In this document: one piece after another, positions 11,458 through 21,723 of the stretch
Numbering within the stretch: position 1 is the stretch's first letter
Layout of the letters: each line of letters starts with the position of its first letter
NCBI GenBank assembly: GCA_020847425.1
Contig: JADLCC010000130.1
Location: forward strand, 1 to 43,257
DNA from: Saprospiraceae bacterium
GTDB lineage: Bacteria; Bacteroidota; Bacteroidia; Chitinophagales; Saprospiraceae
Direction of reading: 5' to 3'
DNA length: 43,257 bases
The notes under the pieces: model-generated
Told to the model about the DNA's origin: nothing
The model's input: only the letters and a program-made list of their open reading frames with translations
Databases searched by the model: none
Position numbers and translations under genes: made by a program

Positions 11458-14319
11458 CTACGGCCTGCTTTTCACCAGTTTCCGCGTCGCCGTCTGATTG
11501 TCAACGGTCATTCTGACCAGGTACATGCCGTCGGGCAGGTTGGTCAGGTCGATTGTTTCGGAAAGGTTGGTCGTACGTGACGCATTGGTTTCCCAGATAC
11601 TTTGACCCAACAGGTTCAACACTTGCACCCGTATATCCACCGCGCGGTCAAAAGCAGCTTGTAACTGCGCTGTACCGCTGGTCGGGTTGGGTTGCAGTGC
11701 GAGCGTGGTCAGTCCTTCGATGTTATCGGTGGAAACGCTTCCAACAACAACCTGCAAGGCATCCGTACATCCATTTACATCCGTTACGGTAACAGTGTAA
11801 GTGCCTGCAGCCACATTGGTGATAGAATCAAGTGTGGCGCCGGTATTCCACAGGAATGCATATGGCGCGTTGTCGGTAGCGCCTACCGTTACTATGGCCG
11901 TTCCGTTATCGCCTGTTGTAGAAGGAGATACGGTCGAGCTGAGTTCCATGTCATAAGCACAGTTGCTCAGGTTGATATTATCCAGGTCGAACCAGAAATC
12001 GCCCGCAGCCCATGTTCCGAGGAAACGCAACACAATTGCCTGGCCCTCAAATGCGGCCATTGGAACCTTTACCGTTTGCATCGGCACCTGTGGCGTATGC
12101 GTGGTATTGTCAATCGTATAAACGGTGGTATACGTATAACCGCAGTCGGTAGAAACCTGTACTTCAAACTTGTTGCTTTGCAGAATAGTAGGTTCGGTAC
12201 CGCCGCCTGTATAGTTGGTAATCCGGTAATCAAAGCGAAGGGTATCCAGTGCGTCGATATAGCCCAAACGTGGCGTGTTGTAATCCATGGTAGGAGAACT
12301 GCTCCAGACATTCATGGCCAGTACCTGCGACACGTTGTTGTGCGCGTTGGTTACATTGACAAATCCGGTAGTAATAGTCCAGTCGTCAATGGCAGTAAAT
12401 CCGCTTTCAAAATCTTCCTGGAAAGGCAATGGGTTCGGCGCCGGAGGAATATGGGTAATTGAATAAGACGTTGTGTCATTGGAAAAATTCTGTTCATCCT
12501 GCAGGATCGTCCAGGCCTTGATATTGAATTCCCCGTTGCGGCTGTCGAAAGGAATATTGAAGGTGTAATTGAACGTTTCGTCTGGGGCAACAACCGTCGC
12601 GCCGATATCTTCAATCACCGGAGTGCCGCCATTAACGGAGTAAGCAATCTGGAAAAACGCCTGCGGTTGGGTACCCAGGTTGCTGAAACTGAAGGTCACC
12701 TCGTCTTCCTCCACGCCACATTCGTTGTCGGCGCCGCTGGTAACAATGGAATTTGCACCCAGGTCATTGGCCAACGGAATGAAGATATGGATATCATCTA
12801 TGCCGATACCTTCATATTGTACGGAGCCATCAGCACCAAATACGAAACGCAGGCGAACTTCACTTTCACCTGCTGTGCCGAATAGCCCGTGGCGGGCAGT
12901 GATCCAGCCCGGGGAGTTCGTACCTGCCCATACATCACCAAGGTCGAGAATGGTATTAAAGAAGGTATACCAGTTTTGGCCTTCGTCGATTGCGCCGACT
13001 TTTTCCCAGTTTGCGCCGCCATCCAGAGACATCTCCAGGTAAAGTCCGTCGTAGCTGGTTTCCGTATTAAAAAACAGGGAGAACTCCATGACCGGATCTT
13101 CCGTGAGGTCGGAGAAATCGAAACAAGGTGAATTGAGGTAAGACAGTTCACTTGGGTTGTAAGTGGTCGTCAGGCTTGTTGCCCAGCAATTTACGCCGCT
13201 TGCAGCGCTGGATAGGATGTTTTTACCCGGCGAGCCAAATGCCCAGGATGAATTCTCGCTGATCGAATCAACATACCAGCCGCCGCTCCAGTTCTCAAAA
13301 TCCTGGCTGTAAGGAATAACCTGGCGGCCTACAAGATAGTAGGTAGCGGTATCGTTGTTGAAATCCTCGTCGCCGCCCATTTGGGTAAACACCTGTACCA
13401 CATATTCGCCCGGAGCGGAAAAGTCGTAAGTCGTTTCAAATTCGATCACTTCGCTGCTGTCCTTACCCAATACGCCGGTGTAAAAACCGTCTTGGGGCTG
13501 TGGCACACCCGCTTCCACACCATTGACCGTGAAATTGAACGGAACCAGGGATTGTGGCGCCGAACCGTAGTTGTTCATCAGGATCGTGAGTGTTTCCACG
13601 CCGAGGTCGCAGCCGCTGGTTGGGGTTACAACACCGGATATACCCACGTCATTGGTCCAGTAGGTTTCAAAAGTGATCGGACCGGTAGGACCGCTCACGT
13701 CACCTGCGCCGCAATCCTGTATCACATATGCATCGTAAAATGTTTTTTTCTGTAAGCCCGTCAGGGTTACTTTGGGGAGCGCCACATAAACGGTGTCGCC
13801 GACGCCCGGTCCCGGAACAAATCCCAGTGGGCCGTAAATAACCCACCAGCCGAGGGCTGTGCTGCCACCATCGGGTGTCCAGCGCAATTTAGCGCGGGTA
13901 TCGTACACATTTTCAGTTTTGAAGTCGATCGGCTTAAAGCAGCTGGGGCAAAAACCGGTTCCCAGGAAAAGCAGGCCGTCCGTCAAGGTTCCGGAGGTGT
14001 ATACCACATTGCCCAGGTAATCGACCACTGTAAAGAAGACTTCTTCATCATAGAAGCCTGGTGTCCAGGAAAGTACCAGTGGGTCTCCGTTGTTCACACT
14101 GAATACCACGGTACTGTCCGTGCCGTCGCCGGTACCTAAAAAAGGCGAATCGATCGTAAAATCGTATACATCGGTACCGCTTGAAATGGTAAGAATACCG
14201 CCATTCCAGCCATCGCCGAAAGTATCCTCCATATTGAGGGTGTACTCACACTGTGCGTTCAGGCTTCGAACAGACAGCAAAAGTAAAGCAAAAGCAAAGA
14301 GGCGTAGAAGTTTAAAGTT
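11458..14319 (-). CDS. Secreted adhesin-like protein with T9SS type A sorting domain, fibronectin III-like regions and an SprB repeat
   Basis: Start taken at MNFKLLRLFAFALLLLS (signal peptide); SprB-like YAFLWNTGATLDSITNVAAGTYTVTVTDVNGC; C-terminal LQPNPTSGTAQL...GMYLVRMTVDNQTATRKLVKSRP. Confidence 0.85.
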   Translation of the reverse strand, partial: NFKLLRLFAFALLLLSVRSLNAQCEYTLNMEDTFGDGWNGGILTISSGTDVYDFTIDSPFLGTGDGTDSTVVFSVNNGDPLVLSWTPGFYDEEVFFTVVDYLGNVVYTSGTLTDGLLFLGTGFCPSCFKPIDFKTENVYDTRAKLRWTPDGGSTALGWWVIYGPLGFVPGPGVGDTVYVALPKVTLTGLQKKTFYDAYVIQDCGAGDVSGPTGPITFETYWTNDVGISGVVTPTSGCDLGVETLTILMNNYGSAPQSLVPFNFTVNGVEAGVPQPQDGFYTGVLGKDSSEVIEFETTYDFSAPGEYVVQVFTQMGGDEDFNNDTATYYLVGRQVIPYSQDFENWSGGWYVDSISENSSWAFGSPGKNILSSAASGVNCWATSLTTTYNPSELSYLNSPCFDFSDLTEDPVMEFSLFFNTETSYDGLYLEMSLDGGANWEKVGAIDEGQNWYTFFNTILDLGDVWAGTNSPGWITARHGLFGTAGESEVRLRFVFGADGSVQYEGIGIDDIHIFIPLANDLGANSIVTSGADNECGVEEDEVTFSFSNLGTQPQAFFQIAYSVNGGTPVIEDIGATVVAPDETFNYTFNIPFDSRNGEFNIKAWTILQDEQNFSNDTTSYSITHIPPAPNPLPFQEDFESGFTAIDDWTITTGFVNVTNAHNNVSQVLAMNVWSSSPTMDYNTPRLGYIDALDTLRFDYRITNYTGGGTEPTILQSNKFEVQVSTDCGYTYTTVYTIDNTTHTPQVPMQTVKVPMAAFEGQAIVLRFLGTWAAGDFWFDLDNINLSNCAYDMELSSTVSPSTTGDNGTAIVTVGATDNAPYAFLWNTGATLDSITNVAAGTYTVTVTDVNGCTDALQVVVGSVSTDNIEGLTTLALQPNPTSGTAQLQAAFDRAVDIRVQVLNLLGQSIWETNASRTTNLSETIDLTNLPDGMYLVRMTVDNQTATRKLVKSRP

Positions 14320-14457
14320 CATGAGTAGCCTTGTTGTTGAGTAGTATTCAAATAATAGGTTTTCCACCAGTCGACCGAAGGTAGGCGCTGACACGCTTCA
14401 AAGGTAAGCCATGCTGTGAAAATGTAATAGCATTGAACGAATTCAGCAGATTTTAGC

Positions 14458-14501
14458 AAAAAAACAACCCTGCGATGGTACGACCGCAGGGTTGTTTTTT
14501 T
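14458..14501. terminator. Rho-independent terminator
   Basis: AAAAAACAACCCTGCG-atggtacgac-CGCAGGGTTGTTTTTT. Confidence 0.85.
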
Positions 14502-14502
14502 G

Positions 14503-14599
14503 TTTTTAGTATGTAGTGTTTAGGGTACTTTGCCCAAATTACTTACAATGACCTTAGGCAAAGCACCCTAAACACTAAACACAAAATACTAAACACTCA
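14503..14599. repeat. Heptad-arm hairpin (CTAAACA type)
   Basis: gtttttagtatgtagtgtttagggtactttgcc ... ggcaaagcaccctaaacactaaacacaaaatactaaacactc. Confidence 0.85.
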
Positions 14600-16171
14600 A
14601 ATAATGTAGCTGCGTTCTTTAATCCGCGGAGAAATGAGTATAAACAAAACTGCCGTTACCGCGCAAATTCCGGTGAACAACCAGAAGAAACCCTGGCCAT
14701 GGAATTGTGCGAAGAAACCGCCGTCTTTGATATTATTCTGGATCACCGAAACAATGACGTTGCCTGTCGTAACGGTCAGCAGCCAGCATGCCATGATGGT
14801 CGATTTCATGGAAGGCGGCGATTGCGTGTAGGCGTATTCCAGACCGGTAATAGAAATCAGCACCTCGCCTGCGGTCAACACGACAAAAGCCAGAATCTGC
14901 CAGCTGATGTTTGGTGTCTGGCCTGCGTCGATCCAGCCCTGAATGATGGCAATGATCACAAAAGAAAGGGCCGTTAGTACAAAACCTGCACCGATTTTGC
15001 GCAAAGGCGTCACTTTGATGCCCATTTTGTTCAATGTCGGATAAATTACAAACGAGAACAGGGGGATAAACATCAGGATGAAAGCCGCATTTACAAATGA
15101 AATTTGCTCGGCCTCCCATTTAATGCCCAGCCAGTTCAGGTCCATTTTGGATGCCTGTACCACCCATTCCGACTGGCTCTGGTCCCACAGTGCCCAGAAA
15201 ATCGGGATGAAAGCAAACACGGACAGTACGCGCCAAACGGAACGGATACCTTCCACGGCTTCATCTCCGTATTCCTTTTTTGCGGCTTCAAAACCGCCAT
15301 TGGTGAGGGCGTAAAGGTTGATACCCACAAAGTTGCCGGGTTTTGCAAACCATTGTTTTTTGAAAACAAAAGCGAGCACAATCACGAGGATCAGCCAGGC
15401 GCCCAGCACCGGACCAATACCTTGATGCATTATTTTATCGAAATAAATGTAACTGGCTACCAGGGAAAAGAAGGCTGTTGCCAGGACAACTATTTTGTTG
15501 CTGTCGGTTTTCGGCGGCGGTACACGGCGGTACTTGTTGCGGCCCAGCCAGAAGAAAAATACGGCCACGAGCATTGCAATAGCAGGTACTCCGAATGCTA
15601 CGGTAGGACCATAGTGCGTTTTCAGGTAAGGAATCAGCAGGATGGAAAGGACCGAACCTGCATTGATGGATGCATAAAATGCATCGAATGCCTTGGGCAA
15701 CAATTCTGAGTTGGAAGAGTCGAACTGGTCGCCGACATTCGCCGACACACAGGGCTTGATACCGCCCGCACCCAATGCGATGAGCATCAGACTGGTGGTG
15801 AACATGACCTCGCTATCGACAGAAAGCGCCACCATGATACTGCCTGTAGCATACACGAGGGAGAGCCACAGAATGGTTTTATATTTACCCCAGAACCAGT
15901 CGGCTACCATCCCGCCGAACATCGGCAGCAAATAAGTCATAGCCACAAAATCGTGGGTTTTGGCATTCGCAGTCGCTTCAGCAGCCTGTACTACCGCCGG
16001 GTCGGTCGAGCCGGAGTGGTTGTAAAATTGAGCCACCATAAAGGTGGTCAGAATAGCGCGCAGGCCGTAATAGTTGAACCGTTCTGCTGCTTCATTGCCA
16101 ATAATGTAGGGAATACCCGGCGGGAATTTTGCTTTTGGTTTGGAACCGGAAGTGTCGAGGGCTTCTGCCAT
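14597..16171 (-). CDS. POT family proton-dependent peptide MFS transporter
   Basis: IIGNEAAERFNYYGLRAILTTFM POT signature; GGIKPCVSANVGDQF; start taken at MAEALDTSG. Confidence 0.9.
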   Translation of the reverse strand: MAEALDTSGSKPKAKFPPGIPYIIGNEAAERFNYYGLRAILTTFMVAQFYNHSGSTDPAVVQAAEATANAKTHDFVAMTYLLPMFGGMVADWFWGKYKTILWLSLVYATGSIMVALSVDSEVMFTTSLMLIALGAGGIKPCVSANVGDQFDSSNSELLPKAFDAFYASINAGSVLSILLIPYLKTHYGPTVAFGVPAIAMLVAVFFFWLGRNKYRRVPPPKTDSNKIVVLATAFFSLVASYIYFDKIMHQGIGPVLGAWLILVIVLAFVFKKQWFAKPGNFVGINLYALTNGGFEAAKKEYGDEAVEGIRSVWRVLSVFAFIPIFWALWDQSQSEWVVQASKMDLNWLGIKWEAEQISFVNAAFILMFIPLFSFVIYPTLNKMGIKVTPLRKIGAGFVLTALSFVIIAIIQGWIDAGQTPNISWQILAFVVLTAGEVLISITGLEYAYTQSPPSMKSTIMACWLLTVTTGNVIVSVIQNNIKDGGFFAQFHGQGFFWLFTGICAVTAVLFILISPRIKERSYII

Positions 16172-16453
16172 AATTTTATCCTTGTCTGTAAATTGTGAAT
16201 GGTAAAATGATTCTGGTTGACCGGGCAAATGTGCGATTTTCTGCCGGCAATAGTATTCGCTTGGAGCGTTAATATTCAAAACAAAATGTCGAACAATTGC
16301 ACATCCTGCCTTTTTTTTGATTTAACAACCCCGATTTACCTTTTTTCGGCGTTGATAATAGCCTGTACTGTTCCTTTTTTTACAAGTTTGGCCGGTGTAT
16401 CTTTGCCCGCTTTTTATAGAAAAATGGTCGGGAGATCTTTCAATCCTACTCTT

Positions 16454-17056
16454 ATGCTACGAATTACCCTATTGCTGCTACCTGTCCTTTTTTTGTTTGT
16501 AGCGGGCTGCAAACAGGACGCCCCTGCGTCGGCCCCGGTATCGAATGTCCCGCAGGTGGATACAGCCGCTTTGAGCCAGTTCAGACAAAACAACTGGAAA
16601 AACCATGGCTGCGACCTGATCACGGAAGCGGATATGCAACGCCTTTTTGGAATCGACCCAAAAGAGACCACGCTGAACGGGCGTTCGTTGCCCGACCAGG
16701 CTTTTTGTATTCATTCCTGGAACAGACCCGACTGGAAAGAACGCGAAGCCAACAATGAAAAAGGTGGCAACACCTTTATGCAAACCCGCAACAGCCTGGT
16801 GGTTCAGGTATTCAGTTACGGCACCAATGAACATGCCCTCCAGCAATTTGAAATGTTGAAACGCGACCGGCGCGATACCTACGAAGAGTCGATTACCGGC
16901 CTGGGCGACGATGCTTTGTGGGGTACAACCACCGTTACGCTGCTTGTCAAAAAGAGCCATCTGGTACTCAGTATCACGCTCGATTGTATGGATAATCCAC
17001 ACGATAACCTCGCCAAAGCAAAAGAAGTGGCGGCGGTAGCACTGCAAAAACTATAA
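16454..17056 (+). CDS. Putative lipoprotein of unknown function
   Basis: MLRITLLLLPVLFLFVAGCKQ lipobox; internal start preferred over the ORF-track start at 16217. Confidence 0.7.
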   Translation: MLRITLLLLPVLFLFVAGCKQDAPASAPVSNVPQVDTAALSQFRQNNWKNHGCDLITEADMQRLFGIDPKETTLNGRSLPDQAFCIHSWNRPDWKEREANNEKGGNTFMQTRNSLVVQVFSYGTNEHALQQFEMLKRDRRDTYEESITGLGDDALWGTTTVTLLVKKSHLVLSITLDCMDNPHDNLAKAKEVAAVALQKL

Positions 17057-17075
17057 CCGTGTAAACTTCCCCCTT

Positions 17076-17624
17076 ATGTTTAGTTGGATCAGTAAGGTCA
17101 TACTCCGGCTGTGGGGCTGGAAAATCACCGGACAATACCCCCGCGAACTGGATAAAGTAGTAGTGGCCGTTGCGCCGCATACTTCCAACTGGGATTTCCC
17201 ACTGGGTGTTCTGACCAATAGTGCAGGTAAATTCCGGGCGAATTATTTAGGGAAACACACCTTGTTCCGCTGGCCTTTCGGCTATTTGTTCCGCTGGTGG
17301 GGCGGCATTCCGGTCGACCGCTCGAAGAACCACAATTTTGTGTCTTCTACGGTCGAAGCCTTTCAACGTGAAAAACGGCTGCACCTGGTAATCGCTCCCG
17401 AAGGCACCCGCTCTAAAGTGGAACGCTTCAAAACGGGCTTTTACCACATTGCCCGACTGGCGCAGGTACCTATTTGCCTCTGCACCTTCGATTGGGAAAA
17501 ACACGAAATTTTTTTTGATCCGGTGCTGTTTTATACCACCGACGACGAGGCAGCCGATATTGCCTATATCTGGAATTATTTCAAGGGGGTGAAAGGCGCC
17601 AATCCGGAGAAGGGGGTACACTAA
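17076..17624 (+). CDS. 1-acyl-sn-glycerol-3-phosphate acyltransferase family (PlsC-like)
   Basis: HTSNWDFPLGV (HX4D-type motif) and VIAPEGTRSK. Confidence 0.85.
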   Translation: MFSWISKVILRLWGWKITGQYPRELDKVVVAVAPHTSNWDFPLGVLTNSAGKFRANYLGKHTLFRWPFGYLFRWWGGIPVDRSKNHNFVSSTVEAFQREKRLHLVIAPEGTRSKVERFKTGFYHIARLAQVPICLCTFDWEKHEIFFDPVLFYTTDDEAADIAYIWNYFKGVKGANPEKGVH

Positions 17625-17731
17625 GGGATGAGGAATGAGGGATGAGGAATGAGGAATGAGGAATGGCAGAGTGTGATGTCCGACATCACGCTCGGCCATC
17701 CCTCATTCCTCATCCCTCATTCCTCATTCCT
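17625..17731. repeat. Heptad-arm hairpin (GGAATGA type) between convergent plsC-like gene and lptB
   Basis: (GGRATGA)x5-GGAATGG-CAGAGTGTGATGTC-CGACATCACGCTCGG-CCATCCC-(TCATYCC)n. Confidence 0.9.
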
Positions 17732-17734
17732 AAC

Positions 17735-18475
17735 CTATTGTTCCATCACCTTCCGTTTCAACACGAAGTGTTTGCCCAGGTACACTTTGCGCACCATTTC
17801 GTCAGCAGCCAGTTCTTCCGCCGTGCCCGCTTTCAGGATATTTCCCTCAAACATCAGGTAAGCGCGGTCAGTAATGCTCAGGGTTTCCTGCACGTTGTGG
17901 TCGGTGATCAGGATTCCGATATTCTTGGTTTTTAGTTTGGCGACGATCGACTGGATATCTTCCACCGCAATAGGGTCGATCCCGGCAAAAGGCTCGTCGA
18001 GCAGGATAAACTTGGGGTCGGTAGCCAGCGCACGGGCTATTTCCGTGCGGCGGCGTTCACCGCCCGAAAGGGTATCGCCGTTGCCTTTGCGCACGCGGTG
18101 CAGGTTGAACTCGTCGAGCAGCAACTCCAGTTTTTCCGATTGCTCGGCCTTGCTGAGGCGCGTCATTTCCAGCACGGCGCGGATATTGTCTTCTACGGTC
18201 AGTTTGCGGAAAACACTTGGCTCCTGCGGCAGGTAGCCGATGCCTTTTTGTGCGCGGCGGTACATGGGCAGGCTCGTAATGTCCTCATTATCAAGGTAAA
18301 CTTTGCCACTGGTAGGCTGAATAAAACCTACCGTCATATAAAACGACGTGGTTTTGCCGGCGCCATTGGGGCCCAGCAACCCTACAATTTCACCCTGTTT
18401 GACGTCAAAGGACACGCCGCGGACTACCGTGCGCTTGCCGTATACTTTGATGATGTTTTCTGCTCGAAGAACCAT
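17735..18475 (-). CDS. lptB: LPS export ABC transporter ATP-binding protein
   Basis: Walker [53 protein letters not shown]. The ORF-track extension upstream of [10 protein letters not shown] is translated heptad repeat ([18 protein letters not shown]). Confidence 0.92.
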   Translation of the reverse strand: MVLRAENIIKVYGKRTVVRGVSFDVKQGEIVGLLGPNGAGKTTSFYMTVGFIQPTSGKVYLDNEDITSLPMYRRAQKGIGYLPQEPSVFRKLTVEDNIRAVLEMTRLSKAEQSEKLELLLDEFNLHRVRKGNGDTLSGGERRRTEIARALATDPKFILLDEPFAGIDPIAVEDIQSIVAKLKTKNIGILITDHNVQETLSITDRAYLMFEGNILKAGTAEELAADEMVRKVYLGKHFVLKRKVMEQ

Positions 18476-18476
18476 T

Positions 18477-18607
18477 GCGTGAATCGTGAGACGTGAATCG
18501 TGAGACGTAAATCGTGAGGCGTGAATCGTGAGTGGCGCTTCGCCCAAGTGTACCAGGTAAAGATTGGGCGAAGTGCCACTCACGACTCACGATTGACGAC
18601 TCACGAC
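18477..18607. repeat. Heptad-arm hairpin (GTGAATC type) between lptB and yqeY
   Basis: Eight left units ending GTGAGTG-GCGCTTCGCCCAA; four right units GCACTTCGCCCAAT on the opposite strand. Confidence 0.9.
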
Positions 18608-19047
18608 AACAATGCCTTAACTATTTCCGAAATCGCCCGGCCATCGGCTTTGCCGGCCAGTTGTTTGTTGGCGGCGCCCATCACCTTGCCCATATCTTTT
18701 GCGGAGCTGGCGCCAGTTTCAGCGACAATCTGTTTCAAAATGGCCTCCAATTCGGCACCTTCAATCATGGCAGGCAAGTAGCGTTTGATGATTTCAATTT
18801 CTTCCCGCTCTATTTTAGCCAGTTCTTCCCGGTCGTTTTTGACAAAAATATCCAGCGACTCCTGGCGGGTTTTCACCAGTTTCTGGAGCATTTGCACTTC
18901 GCGGGTTTCATCGATCACCTGACCGCTGCCGTCTGTTTTGGCCAGTAAAATGGCGCTTTTGATGGCGCGAATACCGCGCAACGCGATATCGTCTTTGGCC
19001 CGCATGGCCGTTTTCAGGTCTTCGTTGATTTTTTCTTCTAATGACAT
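18601..19047 (-). CDS. GatB/YqeY domain-containing protein
   Basis: MSLEEKINEDLKTAMRAKD...ALRGIRAIKSAIL; GKVMGAANKQLAGKADGRAISEIVK. Confidence 0.9.
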   Translation of the reverse strand: MSLEEKINEDLKTAMRAKDDIALRGIRAIKSAILLAKTDGSGQVIDETREVQMLQKLVKTRQESLDIFVKNDREELAKIEREEIEIIKRYLPAMIEGAELEAILKQIVAETGASSAKDMGKVMGAANKQLAGKADGRAISEIVKALLS

Positions 19048-19060
19048 GGTTGTTTATGAT

Positions 19061-19083
19061 GTACCGGCTGCTTTAACTGCCGG
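19061..19083. repeat. Single copy of a GTACCGGCTGCTTTAWCTGCCGG repeat (same family as 27099-27153)
   Basis: GTACCGGCTGCTTTAACTGCCGG matches the 27131-27153 copy read on the minus strand with one difference; overlaps the 3' end of the gene at 19073-20479. Confidence 0.7.
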
Positions 19084-20479
19084 AGGATTGATAACGGAAT
19101 AAACGTTTTTCCTTCACTAAACGCGCCACTTCAAGCGGCACTTTTTCTTCCCATCCCGATTTTCCCTGTTGAATTATTTCCAAAACTTCTTTGTGGTAAA
19201 TTCCCAGAATATCGGGGTTAAAGTGTTGGATATCAACAATGTTCTTGTTTTCGAGCAGGTAGTCGTACAAAAAATGAATATTAGCTGGCACCGGCAGATT
19301 TTGCGCGGTGATCAGTGTTTGGCTGCCCTGATCCCTGGCCGGATAGATATAAAAACGAACATTGCGCAGGAATAGTTCGCCGAATGCACCGAGCAGGTTG
19401 TCGGGGTTGTGTTCGCAGGTTTCCCGGACGATATTCCCGAGTTTGCGTACACCCATCACCAAACCGATACGCTGCACTTTGTAGTCGCTAAAATAGGCAA
19501 TTAGTTTCTTCTGTTGTATACAATTGGAGATAATCACCGTTTGCTGCAGCGCGCAGAGCATCTCAGCACGGTCCATAAAATCGCGTTCGTCGAGCGCGCC
19601 GCCTGCGCGGAGATTGTCGAGCGATATTTCTGTCAGAAAAAAACTTTTTTCAGGCTGCACATCCGGCTCGGCCTGAAATTGCGCGTAAGCATTCCTGGTC
19701 ATGTCCTGTTGCACCAAAGTGATCGGGCGGTAGCTGCCGCGTGCGATCAGAATGGATTTTTTGTACAAAAACTCGCCGGCGTGCAGGCTGCGGCCGTCGG
19801 GGCCGAAAATGGCCACATCCGTCAGCCCGTTTTTGACCATCCAGAGCGTGATAAGCCGGTTGTCCAGGTGCTGAAAATCAGGTCCTTCGAGCCGGATCAT
19901 GTCGATGGCGATGCGCCCGTGCAGGTTGTCCAGCAGCGATTGTATCAGCACTTCCGGTTCCTGGTGAAACCGGTGACAGGCGTACAACATATTGACGCCG
20001 AGAATTCCGACCGCCTGCTGCTGGAGCCGGTTGTCGTTGTCGAGCAGCCGTACATGCAGCACCAGGTCATTGGGCGCCGTGTGGGCTTTTAACTGGAAAC
20101 GAAGCCCCAGCCAGCCGTCGCCTTTGATGGTTTTTTGAAAATTAATGGCCGCCACAGTATCGGCAAAAGCAAAAAATGTCTGGTCGGGGCGCAGGGTCCG
20201 CAGGCGGTTTTCCATCAACGCATACTCGTGGTCGAGCATTTTGTACAGGCGCGATTCGCAGACATAGCGACCGCTGCCTTTGTCCTCCGTTCCGTAAATT
20301 TCGTCCGACACCGTTTTGTCGTAAGCACTCATCGTTTTGGCGATCGTGCCGGCCGCCGCGCCCACCTGGAAAAAGTGCCGCGCTACTTCCTGGCCTGCGC
20401 CAATCTCGGCGAACGCCCCGTATATCTGGTCGTCGAGGTTGATTTCTAATGCTTTTTGCTCGGTTTCGAGAACTCTCAT
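19073..20479 (-). CDS. Conserved protein of unknown function (~470 aa family shared with other phyla; database names unreliable)
   Basis: Long intact ORF beginning MRVLETEQKALEINLDDQIYGAFAEIGAGQEVARHFFQVGAAAGTIAKTMSAYDKTVSD, recognised from memory as a conserved family without established function. Confidence 0.75.
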   Translation of the reverse strand: MRVLETEQKALEINLDDQIYGAFAEIGAGQEVARHFFQVGAAAGTIAKTMSAYDKTVSDEIYGTEDKGSGRYVCESRLYKMLDHEYALMENRLRTLRPDQTFFAFADTVAAINFQKTIKGDGWLGLRFQLKAHTAPNDLVLHVRLLDNDNRLQQQAVGILGVNMLYACHRFHQEPEVLIQSLLDNLHGRIAIDMIRLEGPDFQHLDNRLITLWMVKNGLTDVAIFGPDGRSLHAGEFLYKKSILIARGSYRPITLVQQDMTRNAYAQFQAEPDVQPEKSFFLTEISLDNLRAGGALDERDFMDRAEMLCALQQTVIISNCIQQKKLIAYFSDYKVQRIGLVMGVRKLGNIVRETCEHNPDNLLGAFGELFLRNVRFYIYPARDQGSQTLITAQNLPVPANIHFLYDYLLENKNIVDIQHFNPDILGIYHKEVLEIIQQGKSGWEEKVPLEVARLVKEKRLFRYQSSGS

Positions 20480-20514
20480 TGTGAGTTGTGAATCGTGAGT
20501 CGTGAGTTGTGAGT
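20480..20514. repeat. Heptad array (GTGAATC type) abutting the start codon of the gene at 19073-20479
   Basis: gtgagttgtgaatcgtgagtcgtgagttgtgag. Confidence 0.85.
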
Positions 20515-20680
20515 TTGGATCCCTTCTGGCTTTCGTTTATAGTTTTATTTTGGGTGTTTCAGGCCGGTAATTGAGCGAGTAAATGCTTTTTAAAATATTG
20601 AATATCAATACTTTAGTGCAAAAAAATTACATTTTAAGAAATTGAAAAATCCAAACTTCACACAAACCCCAAGGGCGAGC

Positions 20681-20737
20681 GTCTCTCACTGCTCACCCTC
20701 TCACCTCTCACTTTTTATTAGCCTCTCACCTCTCACT
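20681..20737. repeat. Heptad array (CTCACTT type) downstream of thrB
   Basis: gtctctcactgctcaccctctcacctctcactttttattagcctctcacctctcactt. Confidence 0.8.
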
Positions 20738-20738
20738 T

Positions 20739-21668
20739 CTAACAAATCGTTGCTCCTTCTTGGTTGATCGGAGAGAGGAAAATGTCGCTTTCAATGTTAT
20801 GCTGTGCAAATGCCCGTTGCATTTCCAGTCCGGCCGTTTCGGCGGCAAGGCTGTTGGCGCAAAGCGCAAAAACTGACGGACCTGAACCGGAAATACTACA
20901 TCCAAGCACACCTGCCTGAGCCAGTGCGGCAGATTTGACGTCGTAAAAACCCGGGATCAGCGCAGCGCGTTGCGGTTCGATAATATCGTCGCGGAGGCTG
21001 CGGCCGATGAGGGCAATATCGCTGTTGTACAAACCCACGATAAAACCGCCCACATTGGCGCTCTGGGAAATATATTGTTTAAGTGATACGTCAGGTTTGA
21101 GAATGGCGCGGGCTTCCTTGGTCAGTATTTCCACTTTTGGGTACACCACCGTCACGTATAAACCCTTGGGAACGTGCAACCTGTGTACATCGAGGGTAGC
21201 GCTGTCGCGGATCAGCACGATACCTCCGATGAGTGAGGGCGCCACATTGTCGGCGTGGTAACTGCCCGAAGCCAATTGTTCGCCCAGACAGGCAAAGTGC
21301 AGCAATTCTCGTTTGCTCATGCCGGTGCGAAGCAGTTCGCTGACAGCCAGTACGGCAGCCACTGCACTGGCGGCACTGCTGCCCAGTCCGCTGCCGAAAG
21401 GCATTTTTTTGTGGATTTCCAGTTCGATACCCCGGCCTGTTTCACCCAGGTGTTCGAGCAGGCTTCGCGCGGCCACACCTGCGGTATTTTTTTCCACCTC
21501 GCTGGATAGCCGCCCGCCGTGTCCGGTTATTTTGGTGATGCGCAGCCCGGGTGTTTCACTTTTTCGGGCAACTACTTCGTCGCCGGGTCGTTCGAGGCAC
21601 AGGCCCATGATATCGAATCCCACGCCCACGTTACCGATGCTGGCCGGCGCAAATGCTTTGATTCCCAA
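20739..21668 (-). CDS. thrB: Homoserine kinase
   Basis: GHMP kinase motif KMPFGSGLGSSAASAVAAV; N-terminal APASIGNVGVGFDIMGLCL. Confidence 0.92.
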   Translation of the reverse strand: MGIKAFAPASIGNVGVGFDIMGLCLERPGDEVVARKSETPGLRITKITGHGGRLSSEVEKNTAGVAARSLLEHLGETGRGIELEIHKKMPFGSGLGSSAASAVAAVLAVSELLRTGMSKRELLHFACLGEQLASGSYHADNVAPSLIGGIVLIRDSATLDVHRLHVPKGLYVTVVYPKVEILTKEARAILKPDVSLKQYISQSANVGGFIVGLYNSDIALIGRSLRDDIIEPQRAALIPGFYDVKSAALAQAGVLGCSISGSGPSVFALCANSLAAETAGLEMQRAFAQHNIESDIFLSPINQEGATIC

Positions 21669-21723
21669 TGTGTCAGATGTTGTTGGTGATGTGATGCTGT
21701 TTTGGAGCGGCGCAAAGATATAA

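Noticed and set aside
18476-18583. N-terminal extension of lptB in the ORF track
   Set aside because: The extension is heptad repeat translated as [18 protein letters not shown]; the true start is [10 protein letters not shown].
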